Under the pieces are notes generated by a model, which did no database searches, had not been told where the DNA came from, and was given only the letters and a program-made list of their open reading frames with translations. Positions 1-9,809 of a stretch of 54,426 nt of DNA are shown here, piece by piece (position 1 is the first letter of the stretch; the number at the start of each line of letters is the position of its first letter). The DNA is from Labilibaculum sp. (GTDB taxonomy: Bacteria; Bacteroidota; Bacteroidia; Bacteroidales; Marinifilaceae): the NCBI GenBank assembly GCA_016760525.1, contig JAESUW010000141.1, positions 1 through 54,426 on the forward strand. Direction: 5' to 3'. A program made the position numbers and the translations under genes.

Positions 1-1
1 T

Positions 2-1879
2 AATTCATCAACGCTTTTAACAAGTGAATCTGATATTGTTCTATCTCAGGAAACCAAGGATGCACCTATGCTGGCTTTAAGCTGGAACGAAAGTGAACTT
101 AGTATTAGTAGTACTGCGGTGAGCATACCTGATGGTATCCCATCTGTTGGAATTGAAATTTCTGCTGCTGAAGATTTTAAAACATTTCAAACAATAGAAT
201 CAGAAAGCAATATCTACTCTTTTACCGGAAGTGAATTAAATACGATGGCAAAGAATTTTGCTTATACTCCGGATGTAAGCACTCCTATGTATTTCAGAGT
301 TAATTTGGCATATGCCGGTAATACAAATTCTTATTACAGTAATGTGATTGCTGTGAATATCACCAGTTACTCTATTGATATGTCGAAAGGTTTTGTGCTT
401 GATGCAGATCAGGAGGAGACAGGTTTTGTATTATATTCTTCTGATAGCGACGGTGAATATTCTGGTTTTATCGGAACAGCTGGCTGGAGTGGCTGGTTCT
501 TTAAAGAAGGTGACGGAAGTATTTTGGGCAACGAAGGTGCTGAAGGTAAAGAATTCTTGTTGTCATCGGATGAAAGCAGCATGTGGAATTTTTGGTATCC
601 CGGCTTTGGTGGATGTTATTATACAACTGTAAGTACATCATCAAAAGAATGGACAGCAACCTATATTCCTAACCTGACCGTAAATGGTGATGTTACTGCT
701 GAAATGACTTTTGTAAAATCGGAAGTGAAATGGTTTGTGTCAGTAAGTACTGCAACAGATAACGCTGTGGTTAAAGTAAGCTGTTCCGATGCCAAACTAT
801 ATAATTTCTCAACAGGTACGGATGATGATGCCGCTATTAGCAAAGAGATTGGTTTTGTTGCAGATGCCAATGGTGGATTAGCCTTTGATATGTTGGCTGC
901 ATCTGCCGGTGATATCACTTTTGGAGTTGCAGGCGATTACACCTTAACATTTTATTTGTCTGACCCGACCAACTTGTATTACGAGATTACTTCTGGTATC
1001 ATTGAAGAGACCGAACCGATTAGTGAGTATTTGTATCTTTTAGGTGTTGATGATGGGATTTCAGGATCCTGGACATTCGATAATTCTCTTCGTTTATTGA
1101 GCGAAGAAGACTCTACATTTGCAGGGGTTGTAACTGTTAACTCGTTATATGGTTATAACATGGGACTTGAGAAAGATAACTGGACTGATGTATATAAGAT
1201 GGGAGATACCGAAGGAACATTGGAATTTAAGGGTGTCAATAATATCACTGCTCCAGATCCGGGATTGTATTTAATTCAGACCGATTTGAAAAACCTAACT
1301 TACAGTCATACCGAAGTAACCAGCTTAAGTTATGGTGGGTTTAATGATGATTGGAGTCTGGTTCAGATGACACCAGAAGTGGTTGATGGAGTTTACTCAG
1401 GTAGTGTAACTATTAATGAAGCTTCTGAATATGGAGCTAAGTTGTATTTAAATGGTGAATGGGATTACTTTTATGGTGGAGCAAGCGGAAACCTAAGTTT
1501 TGGAGCCGATGGTATTACCGATGATGCCTCTATAGCAACAGGAACTTACGACTTGATAGCCAACATCAAAAGCCAAACTTATGTATTTTTAGGCGATGAG
1601 GTTTATATCACCGGACTAAATGATGCTTGGGACTTTACCTCAGTTGTATTAACGAAAGCATCTGCCGGAGTATATTCAGGAACTGCAAGCATTAGTGCAG
1701 ATTCACCATATGGAATAGACATCCATTTAGATCAGTCATGGAATCGTTATTATGGTGGTTCTTTTGGCTCCATAAGCTATTTGGGTGCTAAAATGACAGA
1801 TGTACAAAGTCTGGCAAATGGAACATACAATATAACTGTAGATTTTATTCACAATACCTGTTCTTTTGAAGAACAGTAA
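2..1879 (+). CDS. SusE/SusF-like outer-membrane glycan-binding protein, 5'-truncated by window edge
   Basis: Frame is open from base 2 (NSSTLLTSESDIVLSQETKDAPMLALSWNESEL...), upstream of the tracked ATG at 68. SusE-like N-terminal pattern (LALSW...FKTFQTIES...FTGSELN) followed by repeated C-terminal modules. Confidence 0.8.
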   Translation, partial: NSSTLLTSESDIVLSQETKDAPMLALSWNESELSISSTAVSIPDGIPSVGIEISAAEDFKTFQTIESESNIYSFTGSELNTMAKNFAYTPDVSTPMYFRVNLAYAGNTNSYYSNVIAVNITSYSIDMSKGFVLDADQEETGFVLYSSDSDGEYSGFIGTAGWSGWFFKEGDGSILGNEGAEGKEFLLSSDESSMWNFWYPGFGGCYYTTVSTSSKEWTATYIPNLTVNGDVTAEMTFVKSEVKWFVSVSTATDNAVVKVSCSDAKLYNFSTGTDDDAAISKEIGFVADANGGLAFDMLAASAGDITFGVAGDYTLTFYLSDPTNLYYEITSGIIEETEPISEYLYLLGVDDGISGSWTFDNSLRLLSEEDSTFAGVVTVNSLYGYNMGLEKDNWTDVYKMGDTEGTLEFKGVNNITAPDPGLYLIQTDLKNLTYSHTEVTSLSYGGFNDDWSLVQMTPEVVDGVYSGSVTINEASEYGAKLYLNGEWDYFYGGASGNLSFGADGITDDASIATGTYDLIANIKSQTYVFLGDEVYITGLNDAWDFTSVVLTKASAGVYSGTASISADSPYGIDIHLDQSWNRYYGGSFGSISYLGAKMTDVQSLANGTYNITVDFIHNTCSFEEQ

Positions 1880-1889
1880 TAATGAAAAT

Positions 1890-1943
1890 GAGGTATTCTG
1901 AATGTTTTTTACAATTCATACGAATTAGAATACCTCTGTTTTT
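1890..1943 (+). terminator. Rho-independent terminator
   Basis: GAGGTATTCT ... AGAATACCTC perfect 10-bp stem followed by TGTTTTTT. Confidence 0.7.
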
Positions 1944-1965
1944 TAACTAAACGGATATTACAACA

Positions 1966-3003
1966 ATGAAAATTCAAAAAATTACAATATTACTGGTAAG
2001 CTTTGTTTTTCTTTTTGCCTCATGTGATGATAATGATGACAACAAGCCTTTGCCGGAGAAACCAGTTGTAGAGGACATGAGTGGTTTTGCCAAAGGTGCC
2101 GATGTAAGCTGGTTAACCGAAATGGAGAGTGCTGGTATTTTATTTTACAATGCTGAAGGAAACAAAATGGAATGCATGAGCTTGTTAAAAAGTTTGGGTA
2201 TGAATTCCATTCGCTTACGGGTTTGGGTTAGTCCAACCGATGGATGGTGCAATAAAACCGATATGCTGGTTAAAGCCAAGCGAGCCAATGATTTAGGAAT
2301 GCGTATTTTGGTTGACTTCCATTACAGCGATTCATGGGCCGATCCTTCCAAACAAAACAAGCCTGCTGGTTGGGCCGACCTGTCTTTCGACGATTTGTGT
2401 CTTGCCGTAAAAGATCATACCAACGAGGTATTAACTGCACTTAACAACTGGGGAATTACCCCGGAATGGGTTCAGGTTGGCAACGAAACAGGCAATGGCA
2501 TGCTTTGGAATGATGGAAAAGCTGATGAAAATATGGCACAGTATGCAAGCCTTACTAATTATGGATACGATGCTGTAAAAGCAGTTTTCCCAGAGGCAAA
2601 AGTTGTTGTACATCTGCAGGAGGGAAATAAGAATTCAATGTTCATATGGTTGTTTGACGGTTTGAAAAATAATGGTGGAAAATGGGATGTGATTGGTATG
2701 TCCTTGTATCCAGAGTCGGATACCTGGCAAAGCATGAACGACGATTTAATCAGTAATACCAATGACATGATTAGTCGTTATGCTTGTGAGGTTATGATTT
2801 GCGAGATAGGCATGAATTGGGACGATGAGGATGCATCATATAGCTTTCTTTCTGATTTGATTACAAGAACCAAAGCCATTGATAAGTGTTTAGGGGTTTT
2901 TTATTGGGAACCACAATGCTGCAATGGATGGAAAGAATATCAAAAAGGAGCTTTTGATGAAGCTGGATATCCCACAAAAGCGATGGATGCTTTTAGCGAA
3001 TAA
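1966..3003 (+). CDS. GH53 arabinogalactan endo-beta-1,4-galactanase, lipoprotein
   Basis: Lipobox LFASC; KGADVSWLTEMESAG, NSIRLRVWVSP, ILVDFHYSDSWADP, VQVGNETGNGMLW, CEIGMNW are GH53-like motifs. Confidence 0.92.
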   Translation: MKIQKITILLVSFVFLFASCDDNDDNKPLPEKPVVEDMSGFAKGADVSWLTEMESAGILFYNAEGNKMECMSLLKSLGMNSIRLRVWVSPTDGWCNKTDMLVKAKRANDLGMRILVDFHYSDSWADPSKQNKPAGWADLSFDDLCLAVKDHTNEVLTALNNWGITPEWVQVGNETGNGMLWNDGKADENMAQYASLTNYGYDAVKAVFPEAKVVVHLQEGNKNSMFIWLFDGLKNNGGKWDVIGMSLYPESDTWQSMNDDLISNTNDMISRYACEVMICEIGMNWDDEDASYSFLSDLITRTKAIDKCLGVFYWEPQCCNGWKEYQKGAFDEAGYPTKAMDAFSE

Positions 3004-3045
3004 TATAGGATCGATACGATTCTGAAAACCGTATAGTTAGAATTT

Positions 3046-3079
3046 CAAGGGTTAGACTTTATTAAGTCTGACCCTTTTT
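3046..3079 (+). terminator. Rho-independent terminator
   Basis: AAGGGTTAGACTT-TATT-AAGTCTGACCCTTTTTG hairpin (one G-U) with T-run, 43 bp after the GH53 stop. Confidence 0.8.
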
Positions 3080-3274
3080 GTAAATAAAGTTAAACCCAAT
3101 TTAGTTATTCTCACCTGAGGTTCATTGGTAAGTTAGCCTATGTTCACAAATTGTTTTCATAGATTGAATTTGTCTTCTTGTATGAATAATAATCAATTCG
3201 GTATAGTTTATTGTAAAATAACTTTCTTTCTAACTACTTTCGTAAAGTATTAAAATTGGCCTAATAATATAACA

Positions 3275-6022
3275 TTGTATATGAAGACAAACACGATTTT
3301 TCGTTTCAATTATATCATTTATTCAATTCTGTTACTAACATTTTTCTCTTGTCAACGTGATTTAATACAAGATGAAGTTAGCGAAGATGAAGCAATTGAA
3401 ATTACAGCAAACTCTGTAGAAGGAATTGTTAGAGTAAAATTAAATAAAGAAAAAACAACAAGTCTTTCTGTTTCTCTTAAATCGGCTAAATTAAGTTCTA
3501 ACATTAGTAGTTTGGACACAATTTTGAATTCCATTGGAGCCATAAATTTTAAGCGAACTTTCCCGTATTCAGGAAAATACGAGGCAAGATCAAAAGCTTT
3601 GGGCTTGCATTTATGGTATGATATTACCTATGATACCACGGCCGTTTCATTGAGTAATGCAATTGGTAAATTCGAAAACCTGAGCGTAATTGATATTACA
3701 GAACCCATAAAAAAAATAAAAAATAAATCGTTGTCGATAAAAAAACTGGGTCCCATTCCTTTTTCAACAACATTAAAAAGTACTACTGCTGTAACTTCTT
3801 ATCCATTTAATGATCCTTTTTTAAGCAACCAATGGAATTTTTACAACGACGGAACAGTAACCGATGCCATATCGGGTTGCGATATTAATTTGTTTAATGC
3901 ATGGCTAAAGCAAACAGGAAGTGAGGATGTTATTGTGGCTGTTATTGATGGTGGAATTGACATTGACCATGAAGATTTAATAAATAATATTTGGGTGAAT
4001 AGCGATGAAAACACAGGCAGCGATGATACTGATGATGATAACAACGGTTATAAAGATGACCTGAATGGTTATAATTTTGTAGAAAGCTCAGGAACCATTG
4101 TTGGGGAGGATCATGGCACCCATGTAGCCGGCGTAATTGGAGCCGAAAATGGAAATGGAATTGGCGTTTGTGGTATTGCCGGAGGTAATGCTGATCATGC
4201 AGGAGTTAGACTCATGTCGTGTCAGGTATTTGAAACAGATGAAAATGGAGATGAAATTAGTGCTGAAAATTTTGCAGAAGCAATTAAGTATGCTGCAGAT
4301 AATGGAGCTGTAATATGTCAAAACAGTTGGGGATACGATGATGCATCCTATTTACCAATCTCAATGAAAGAAGCCATTGATTATTTTATTACGTATGCAG
4401 GTATTGATGAAACAGGAGCGCAGGTAGGACCTATGAATGGAGGTGTTGTTATATTTGCTGCCGGAAATGAATCTGTATCAACTAATTCCTACCCGGCTAT
4501 GTATAGCGAGGTTGTTTCGGTGGCTTCCACTGGTGCTGATTATGCCTTTTCGTACTATTCAAATTTTGGCAGTTGGGTTGATATTACTGCTCCCGGAGGA
4601 ACAGATACAGATGATACTTATTACGACAATTGGATTGGCAGTACTATTACAGATAATGAATACGCTTATATGATTGGTACATCAATGGCTTGTCCGCATG
4701 TATCAGGTGTAGCAGCCTTAATTGTTTCGGAATTCGGAGGTGATGGTTTTACACCAGAAATGCTTAAAGCCAGATTATACAGAGGGGTAGCCGATCTTGA
4801 CGTTTACAACTCTACTTTTACAGGGGAAATGGGAAGTGGTTTAATTAATGCAGCTGCGGCACTGGCTGATTATGACAGTACACCACCCGATGCTGTAACA
4901 GACCTTACTGCAAGTGTTGTGTCAAACAAAGCAAGTCTAAAATGGACAGTTACAAAAGATGCAGATGATGTTAAGCCTACTGGTTATAAAATCTATTATT
5001 CCACTTCTCCGATCTCTGAAGATGATATCGAAAAAAAATCTGCTTCATTAAGTACAAGTACAGCACTTGTGGGGTTAGTTGGCGTTGGTGAAAGTATGAC
5101 AATAACCATTGAAAATTTGAATTATACAACGACTTATTACTTCGCTGTCGAAGGATACGATATCCTGGGATCTTACGCAGGTATTTCTAATGTGATATCC
5201 GTTATTACTGAATCCAACCACTCTCCAGTTATCACATCCAATGAAAATAGTTTTAACTTATTATCTCACGAAACAGTAACATTTATAGTTAGTATTTCTG
5301 ATCCAGACGGAGATTCTTATACCTGGAGTTATACCGATAAAAACGGAGGCTCTTCGGCAGAAGAAACCGACAGCGAAATAGAAGTAATCATCAATGCGCT
5401 ATCTGTAGATCCAGGGACTTATGAGGCCGTATTCACAGCAGAAGATCAATATGGAGCCTCTGCAGATTATACAATAAGCTATATTGTTCAGGAAAATCAT
5501 TCCCCTGAAGTTCTAGATGTTATCGAAAACATCTACATTGGTGATATCAGTACATCGTATACTTTAGATTTACAAGAGTCCTTTCGTGATGAAGATGGCG
5601 AAAATTTGGAATATAGTCTGAACTATTCTTCATCCTATTTGAATGCTTCCTTATCCGATGAAACACTGACAATAAAACCACAGTCAAACGGACTCTCTTC
5701 TTTCATCATTACGGCTTCGGATGCCAGAGGCGAAACAGCTGCAATTACATTTCAGGTGATGGTACGTAACAATGAACAAGCAATAGATATATATCCAAAT
5801 CCGGTAACCGATGTGGTTTATTTTAGAATGGGTGAAGATATCGATGGCGATCTGAAAATTGAGATATACAATGACAATGGGGTTAAAGTAAAAGATATTA
5901 CAACAACTGTTTCTACCTTTTCTCCGGCAAGCACAAACTTGTCCGATTTGGCGAGTGGACAATATCTGTTAAAAATAACTTACAACAATCAGGAATTCGA
6001 ACGAAATATAGTTAAGCTATGA
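3275..6022 (+). CDS. S8 family subtilisin-like serine protease with FN3-type region and T9SS type A sorting domain
   Basis: Catalytic motifs VIDGGIDIDHEDL, HGTHVAGVIGA, GTSMACPHVSG; C-terminal IDIYPNPVTDVVYFRM...LASGQYLLKITYNNQEFERNIVKL. Start may be the second Met (3281). Confidence 0.93.
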   Translation: MYMKTNTIFRFNYIIYSILLLTFFSCQRDLIQDEVSEDEAIEITANSVEGIVRVKLNKEKTTSLSVSLKSAKLSSNISSLDTILNSIGAINFKRTFPYSGKYEARSKALGLHLWYDITYDTTAVSLSNAIGKFENLSVIDITEPIKKIKNKSLSIKKLGPIPFSTTLKSTTAVTSYPFNDPFLSNQWNFYNDGTVTDAISGCDINLFNAWLKQTGSEDVIVAVIDGGIDIDHEDLINNIWVNSDENTGSDDTDDDNNGYKDDLNGYNFVESSGTIVGEDHGTHVAGVIGAENGNGIGVCGIAGGNADHAGVRLMSCQVFETDENGDEISAENFAEAIKYAADNGAVICQNSWGYDDASYLPISMKEAIDYFITYAGIDETGAQVGPMNGGVVIFAAGNESVSTNSYPAMYSEVVSVASTGADYAFSYYSNFGSWVDITAPGGTDTDDTYYDNWIGSTITDNEYAYMIGTSMACPHVSGVAALIVSEFGGDGFTPEMLKARLYRGVADLDVYNSTFTGEMGSGLINAAAALADYDSTPPDAVTDLTASVVSNKASLKWTVTKDADDVKPTGYKIYYSTSPISEDDIEKKSASLSTSTALVGLVGVGESMTITIENLNYTTTYYFAVEGYDILGSYAGISNVISVITESNHSPVITSNENSFNLLSHETVTFIVSISDPDGDSYTWSYTDKNGGSSAEETDSEIEVIINALSVDPGTYEAVFTAEDQYGASADYTISYIVQENHSPEVLDVIENIYIGDISTSYTLDLQESFRDEDGENLEYSLNYSSSYLNASLSDETLTIKPQSNGLSSFIITASDARGETAAITFQVMVRNNEQAIDIYPNPVTDVVYFRMGEDIDGDLKIEIYNDNGVKVKDITTTVSTFSPASTNLSDLASGQYLLKITYNNQEFERNIVKL

Positions 6023-6978
6023 AAGGTAAGAAATTAGTAATATTCATAATGGGTTTTCTTTTATGCTCCAAGCTTTTTGCCCAGTCTGGTTCTTTTGTAA
6101 GCATTCCTCTAAATGCGCGAAGCGTGTCTATGGGGAACACCTACATAGCTCAGGAAAATAGCAATGCTGTATTTACAAATATGGCAGCAAGTAGTGTAAG
6201 CAACAAAAGTTTTGAAGTAAATTTAAATTACCGCCCCTGGCTTAACGAATTATCTAACGATTATAGTTTAGCCAGTATTTCATCTTATTTTTCAATTGGC
6301 AATAAAAATAGTATTGCAGTAGGCTTTAAGAACTATTCCATGCCCAATTATATCGTAAACGACACGGATGGGAATGATGCTGGTACATACACCCCAAACG
6401 AATTTGCATTGGCTTTGGGATATGCATATCGGATTTCGAATAAATCGGCCGTATCCCTGTCTATTCAATATCTGGGAGCGGATTTAGGAGATAATGCAAA
6501 AGCCAATACCATTTTTGTTGATTTGGGCTATAAGAGCAGTTACAGACAACTGGAATATGGTGTTACAATAAAAAATCTGGGCCCTGAACTAAAATTCGAC
6601 AACAGTTCTTCCAGCTTGCCTTTAACTATAGGAGCAGGTGTGGCATATTCCGAAAAAGTATTGCAAAAGCATACGATTATGGCAAGTATGGATTTTGCTC
6701 ATATGTCTTTAAATGACGAAGCCGGTTTTTCGTCTGGTATTGGCTTGCAGTACACTTATAACGATTTATTCTTTCTTCGTTCCGGTTATCATTTTGTGGA
6801 TGATACCATTGGTCTTAGTGCTTTTTCGTTTGGTACAGGATTACAAATAAAAAGTTTTGCTGTTGATTTTAGCTATTTGTTGTCAGACAATGTTTTGAAC
6901 AATAATTTTAATTTCACATGTTCCTTTAAGCTGAATAAAATGCCACGTAAATACGTACATTTAAGTTCAGAAAAGTAG
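6019..6978 (+). CDS. PorV/PorQ-family outer-membrane protein (T9SS-associated)
   Basis: Signal peptide; SIPLNARSVSMGNTYIAQENSNAVFTNMAAS and beta-barrel-like repeats. Start codon overlaps the protease stop (ATGA). Confidence 0.75.
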   Translation: MKGKKLVIFIMGFLLCSKLFAQSGSFVSIPLNARSVSMGNTYIAQENSNAVFTNMAASSVSNKSFEVNLNYRPWLNELSNDYSLASISSYFSIGNKNSIAVGFKNYSMPNYIVNDTDGNDAGTYTPNEFALALGYAYRISNKSAVSLSIQYLGADLGDNAKANTIFVDLGYKSSYRQLEYGVTIKNLGPELKFDNSSSSLPLTIGAGVAYSEKVLQKHTIMASMDFAHMSLNDEAGFSSGIGLQYTYNDLFFLRSGYHFVDDTIGLSAFSFGTGLQIKSFAVDFSYLLSDNVLNNNFNFTCSFKLNKMPRKYVHLSSEK

Positions 6979-7389
6979 TCAAATTATAATAAAATTAGCT
7001 AATCAATAATCCCTATAACCATACAATCTGTCGATGCAATGATGTATTCAGAAAAATAACAGTTGCCAGAAACCATACGATGTCAATTCGTCCCGGAATA
7101 CTGGCAAAATGCAGGTGTTTTTCATTGAAACTAAGAATGCGATTGTATAATACCAGAATTAACAGTGTCAAATGCTTGTCAATACTCGTTTAGCAACCTC
7201 CATTAGTCAATCCTTTTCTAAAAGAAAAGGGTATTGAAACTCTCATGAGAAATAGAAATAGCGGAAAAATCAAATATAAATGGCAAAAACCTCCCATTTT
7301 ACATGATTTATCTGTGAATGGAGCCATTTAAGAGGTCATTCCGTAATGTGTGTTCAAGGCTAGGAACCTGGATCTGTTCACCTTCCAAT

Positions 7390-7475
7390 GAATTGGGTGG
7401 GAGTATAAAAGACTGTAAATCAGTAGGTTCGCAGTCTTTCGGATTAGGATAATTCCTAAATTGCGGAGAGAGAGG
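7390..7475. repeat. Hairpin + GCGGAGAGAGAGG module, copy 1
   Basis: AAAAGACTGTAAATC-AGTA-GGTTCGCAGTCTTT hairpin, then GGATTAGGATAATTCCTAAATTGCGGAGAGAGAGG (35 nt identical to 52335-52369). Confidence 0.75.
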
Positions 7476-7822
7476 ATCATGAACCATCCCATTCTCGTAT
7501 GCTGTAATACAATATTTTAGCCTTATAAACTCATCTAATTCTGCAACTACTTAATTGCTTTGCTTTTTATCAAAATGTTCTCATTTGCGAGTGTTTCAAA
7601 GATAGTGAAATTGTTCAGAGTGCCTTCTGTTTCATTCGTTTTTATTAACATATTTTAAGTTTACAATTGGCTTCCATCTTAATTTGTAAGGATCGAATTC
7701 ATATGAAACTCTTCTGAAAAGTTTTTTAAAAAAAAGCTAAAACTCATATTCGCGTTTTTAGAAAAATTGTTTGGATGGTTAAGGTCGTTGTTTTGGTCAG
7801 AGTAATGATATAGGTTGTTTTG

Positions 7823-9148
7823 TCAGTTTAAATGCATATTTTGTACTGACATATCATTATTTGATATGTTTTGAACCTCCAATCTCATCAAATTGAAATT
7901 GATACATATTCTATCAAATTTTTGAATAAAATTTACTCCATAAACGCCTTTGCTTTGGTTGGGCTCCATCAGGTTCTTTTTTGTTAGCACCTTAATGTTT
8001 TTCATTATAAATTTACTAATTCCAATAGAGAATGATAGTTGAGGTATAGTATAAGCAGGTATGGTATTAATACCTCTAAATCCTCCAATTTGAATGGTAT
8101 CTAACTTATATTGGTTTTCAATTTTTGTTTTATTACTCTTAAAGTAAGAAAGATTCATTGTTGAGCTTACATTGCCTGAATCAAATTGTATTAATAGCAT
8201 GTTATCTTGTGATTCGACGTTCAGTAAAAGAGTATTGTTTGTTAATATCATGTTACTTTTTAAACTATCAGGAATTGACTCTTTGTATGGAAATACAATT
8301 TTTCTTTCATTTGGATAAATGATAAGTTCCTTATTTATTCTCATAAAGGGCATTCCTAAAACCGCTTGAGTATTGTATTTATTATCAGGAATTATTTCAG
8401 GAACTACTACAAAGCTTACATTTTGATATATTAGTTCTCCGATTTGTAAACTGTCTATAAATCCAAGTTTTCCATAACCGGAACCAACACCAATTATTAG
8501 AATAGAATCTTTAAGGATACGGATTTGATTATCAAGAGCAAATTTTTCAGTTACTACATTATCTCCTGCACCAGTGTCAAAAATGAAATTTGTAGTGTTA
8601 TTTCTGATGGTAACTGGAATGAACATAGTTTGACCTCTCTCACCTGTTTGAACAAATGAAATAGGTACGCTAATATCTTTATTGTGATGACTAATCTTAC
8701 TTGCTTGGAAAGATTGATAAGCCTTACAGTATACATATATGGAACTATAATATTGTTTGAGCTTAATCCGATGCTCTTGAGGGAAATTTAATAAATAGTT
8801 GTCTATTAATTCTACTGCTTCTTTATAAGCTCCTTTTGCTTTAAGGTTTTCTGCCCACAGATAGATCAAACTTGTTGCTAAGTCTGAATTTATTTTTCCT
8901 TGCTGTGATGTGAAAAAATTCTGTATGGATTTGCATGCTTCTTCAGGCTTGTTGAAATAACATGGCAGAAAGCACTCTGTTAAATCTTGCAAAAAAGGAG
9001 TAATACTATCCTTGACTAATGGATAAACCTCTTTGAGAGTAAGGTAATCCTGATTATTTAGATATTCTGCAACTTTACTATCTAAATTTTGCGCATATGT
9101 AAGAACTGAAAATACAATTGTTATTGTTGAAAGTAAGATTTTTTTCAT
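7823..9148 (-). CDS. Retropepsin-like aspartic protease family protein, exported
   Basis: Signal peptide MKKILLSTITIVFSVLTYAQ; FIFDTGAGDNVVTEKFA (DTG lobe) and MLLIQFDSGNVSSTMNL (DSG lobe). Confidence 0.8.
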   Translation of the reverse strand: MKKILLSTITIVFSVLTYAQNLDSKVAEYLNNQDYLTLKEVYPLVKDSITPFLQDLTECFLPCYFNKPEEACKSIQNFFTSQQGKINSDLATSLIYLWAENLKAKGAYKEAVELIDNYLLNFPQEHRIKLKQYYSSIYVYCKAYQSFQASKISHHNKDISVPISFVQTGERGQTMFIPVTIRNNTTNFIFDTGAGDNVVTEKFALDNQIRILKDSILIIGVGSGYGKLGFIDSLQIGELIYQNVSFVVVPEIIPDNKYNTQAVLGMPFMRINKELIIYPNERKIVFPYKESIPDSLKSNMILTNNTLLLNVESQDNMLLIQFDSGNVSSTMNLSYFKSNKTKIENQYKLDTIQIGGFRGINTIPAYTIPQLSFSIGISKFIMKNIKVLTKKNLMEPNQSKGVYGVNFIQKFDRICINFNLMRLEVQNISNNDMSVQNMHLN

Positions 9149-9180
9149 GTTGTGAATAAAAAATTAATGCTGATTGGATT

Positions 9181-9210
9181 AAAAGGTTAACCCAAATGGA
9201 TTAACCTTTT
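9181..9210. terminator. Hairpin terminator/attenuator between a small ORF and the aspartic protease gene
   Basis: AAAAGGTTAA-CCCAAATGGA-TTAACCTTTT perfect 10-bp stem; T-tracts on both strands. Confidence 0.6.
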
Positions 9211-9219
9211 TTAAAATTT

Positions 9220-9361
9220 TTAAAAACTGCGCCCAACAGAAATACCCGTAACACCTACTGGGTCATGCTTAACATCCACCCCTACTTGATTTGGGACACT
9301 GTCATTTTTAATAAAAGTACCACCTGATGACTTTGACATTTCATGATTTGTCAATTGGTCA
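9220..9361 (-). pseudogene. C-terminal remnant of a small peptide gene cut by the IS end
   Basis: Minus-strand frame DQLTNHEMSKSSGGTFIKNDSVPNQVGVDVKHDPVGVTGISVGRSF* ends at 9220; its 5' side abuts the IS407-like TIR at 9362. Not in the supplied ORF track. Confidence 0.4.
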
Positions 9362-9809
9362 TGTAGGCTTCCCTCATTTTTGGACCATTCAAAATTAGAG
9401 TTTTAAATATACATTGTTTTCTTCATTACCTCCAAAGGAGTTTTATAATTAAGAGCCTTATGTAGTCTGTTTTCATTGTAATCAACCATCCATTGTTCTG
9501 TTTTCACACGCACTTCACTAATAGTTCGAAATACTATGCATTCAGCAATTCTCTTCTTAAACTACCATTGAAACGCTCAATAAAGGCGTTTTGTGTGGGT
9601 TTTCCTGGTTGAATAAATGCTAAATCAACCTTATTATCTTTACACCAATTATCCAATTTTTTACTGATAAATTCCGGGCCATTATCTACTCGAATTATTT
9701 TGGGTAAGCCTCTTACTTCTTTCAAGCGATCCAATATTCGTATCACTCTGGAACTACTATATTTGTTTAGACAGCAAGTTAAGCTTGTAATGATTAAATT
9801 TACAAGACT

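Noticed and set aside
375-632. Many short ORFs inside or antisense to long CDSs (e.g. 375-632 +, 661-918 -, 14188-14379 -, 31212-31676 +, 50976-51455 -)
   Set aside because: They overlap well-supported genes, lack family-like sequence and look like shadow frames.
6979-7389. Open minus-strand stretch in the 840-bp gap (about 60 codons, ...HLTLLILVLYNRILSFNEKHLHFASIPGRIDIVWFLATVIFL...)
   Set aside because: No convincing start or family match; may be a gene remnant but not supportable from sequence alone.
7441-7560. A complete tRNA-Ser at module copy 1
   Set aside because: Only the 3'-end-like GCGGAGAGAGAGG is present; no credible acceptor 5' strand, anticodon arm or T-loop could be assembled.
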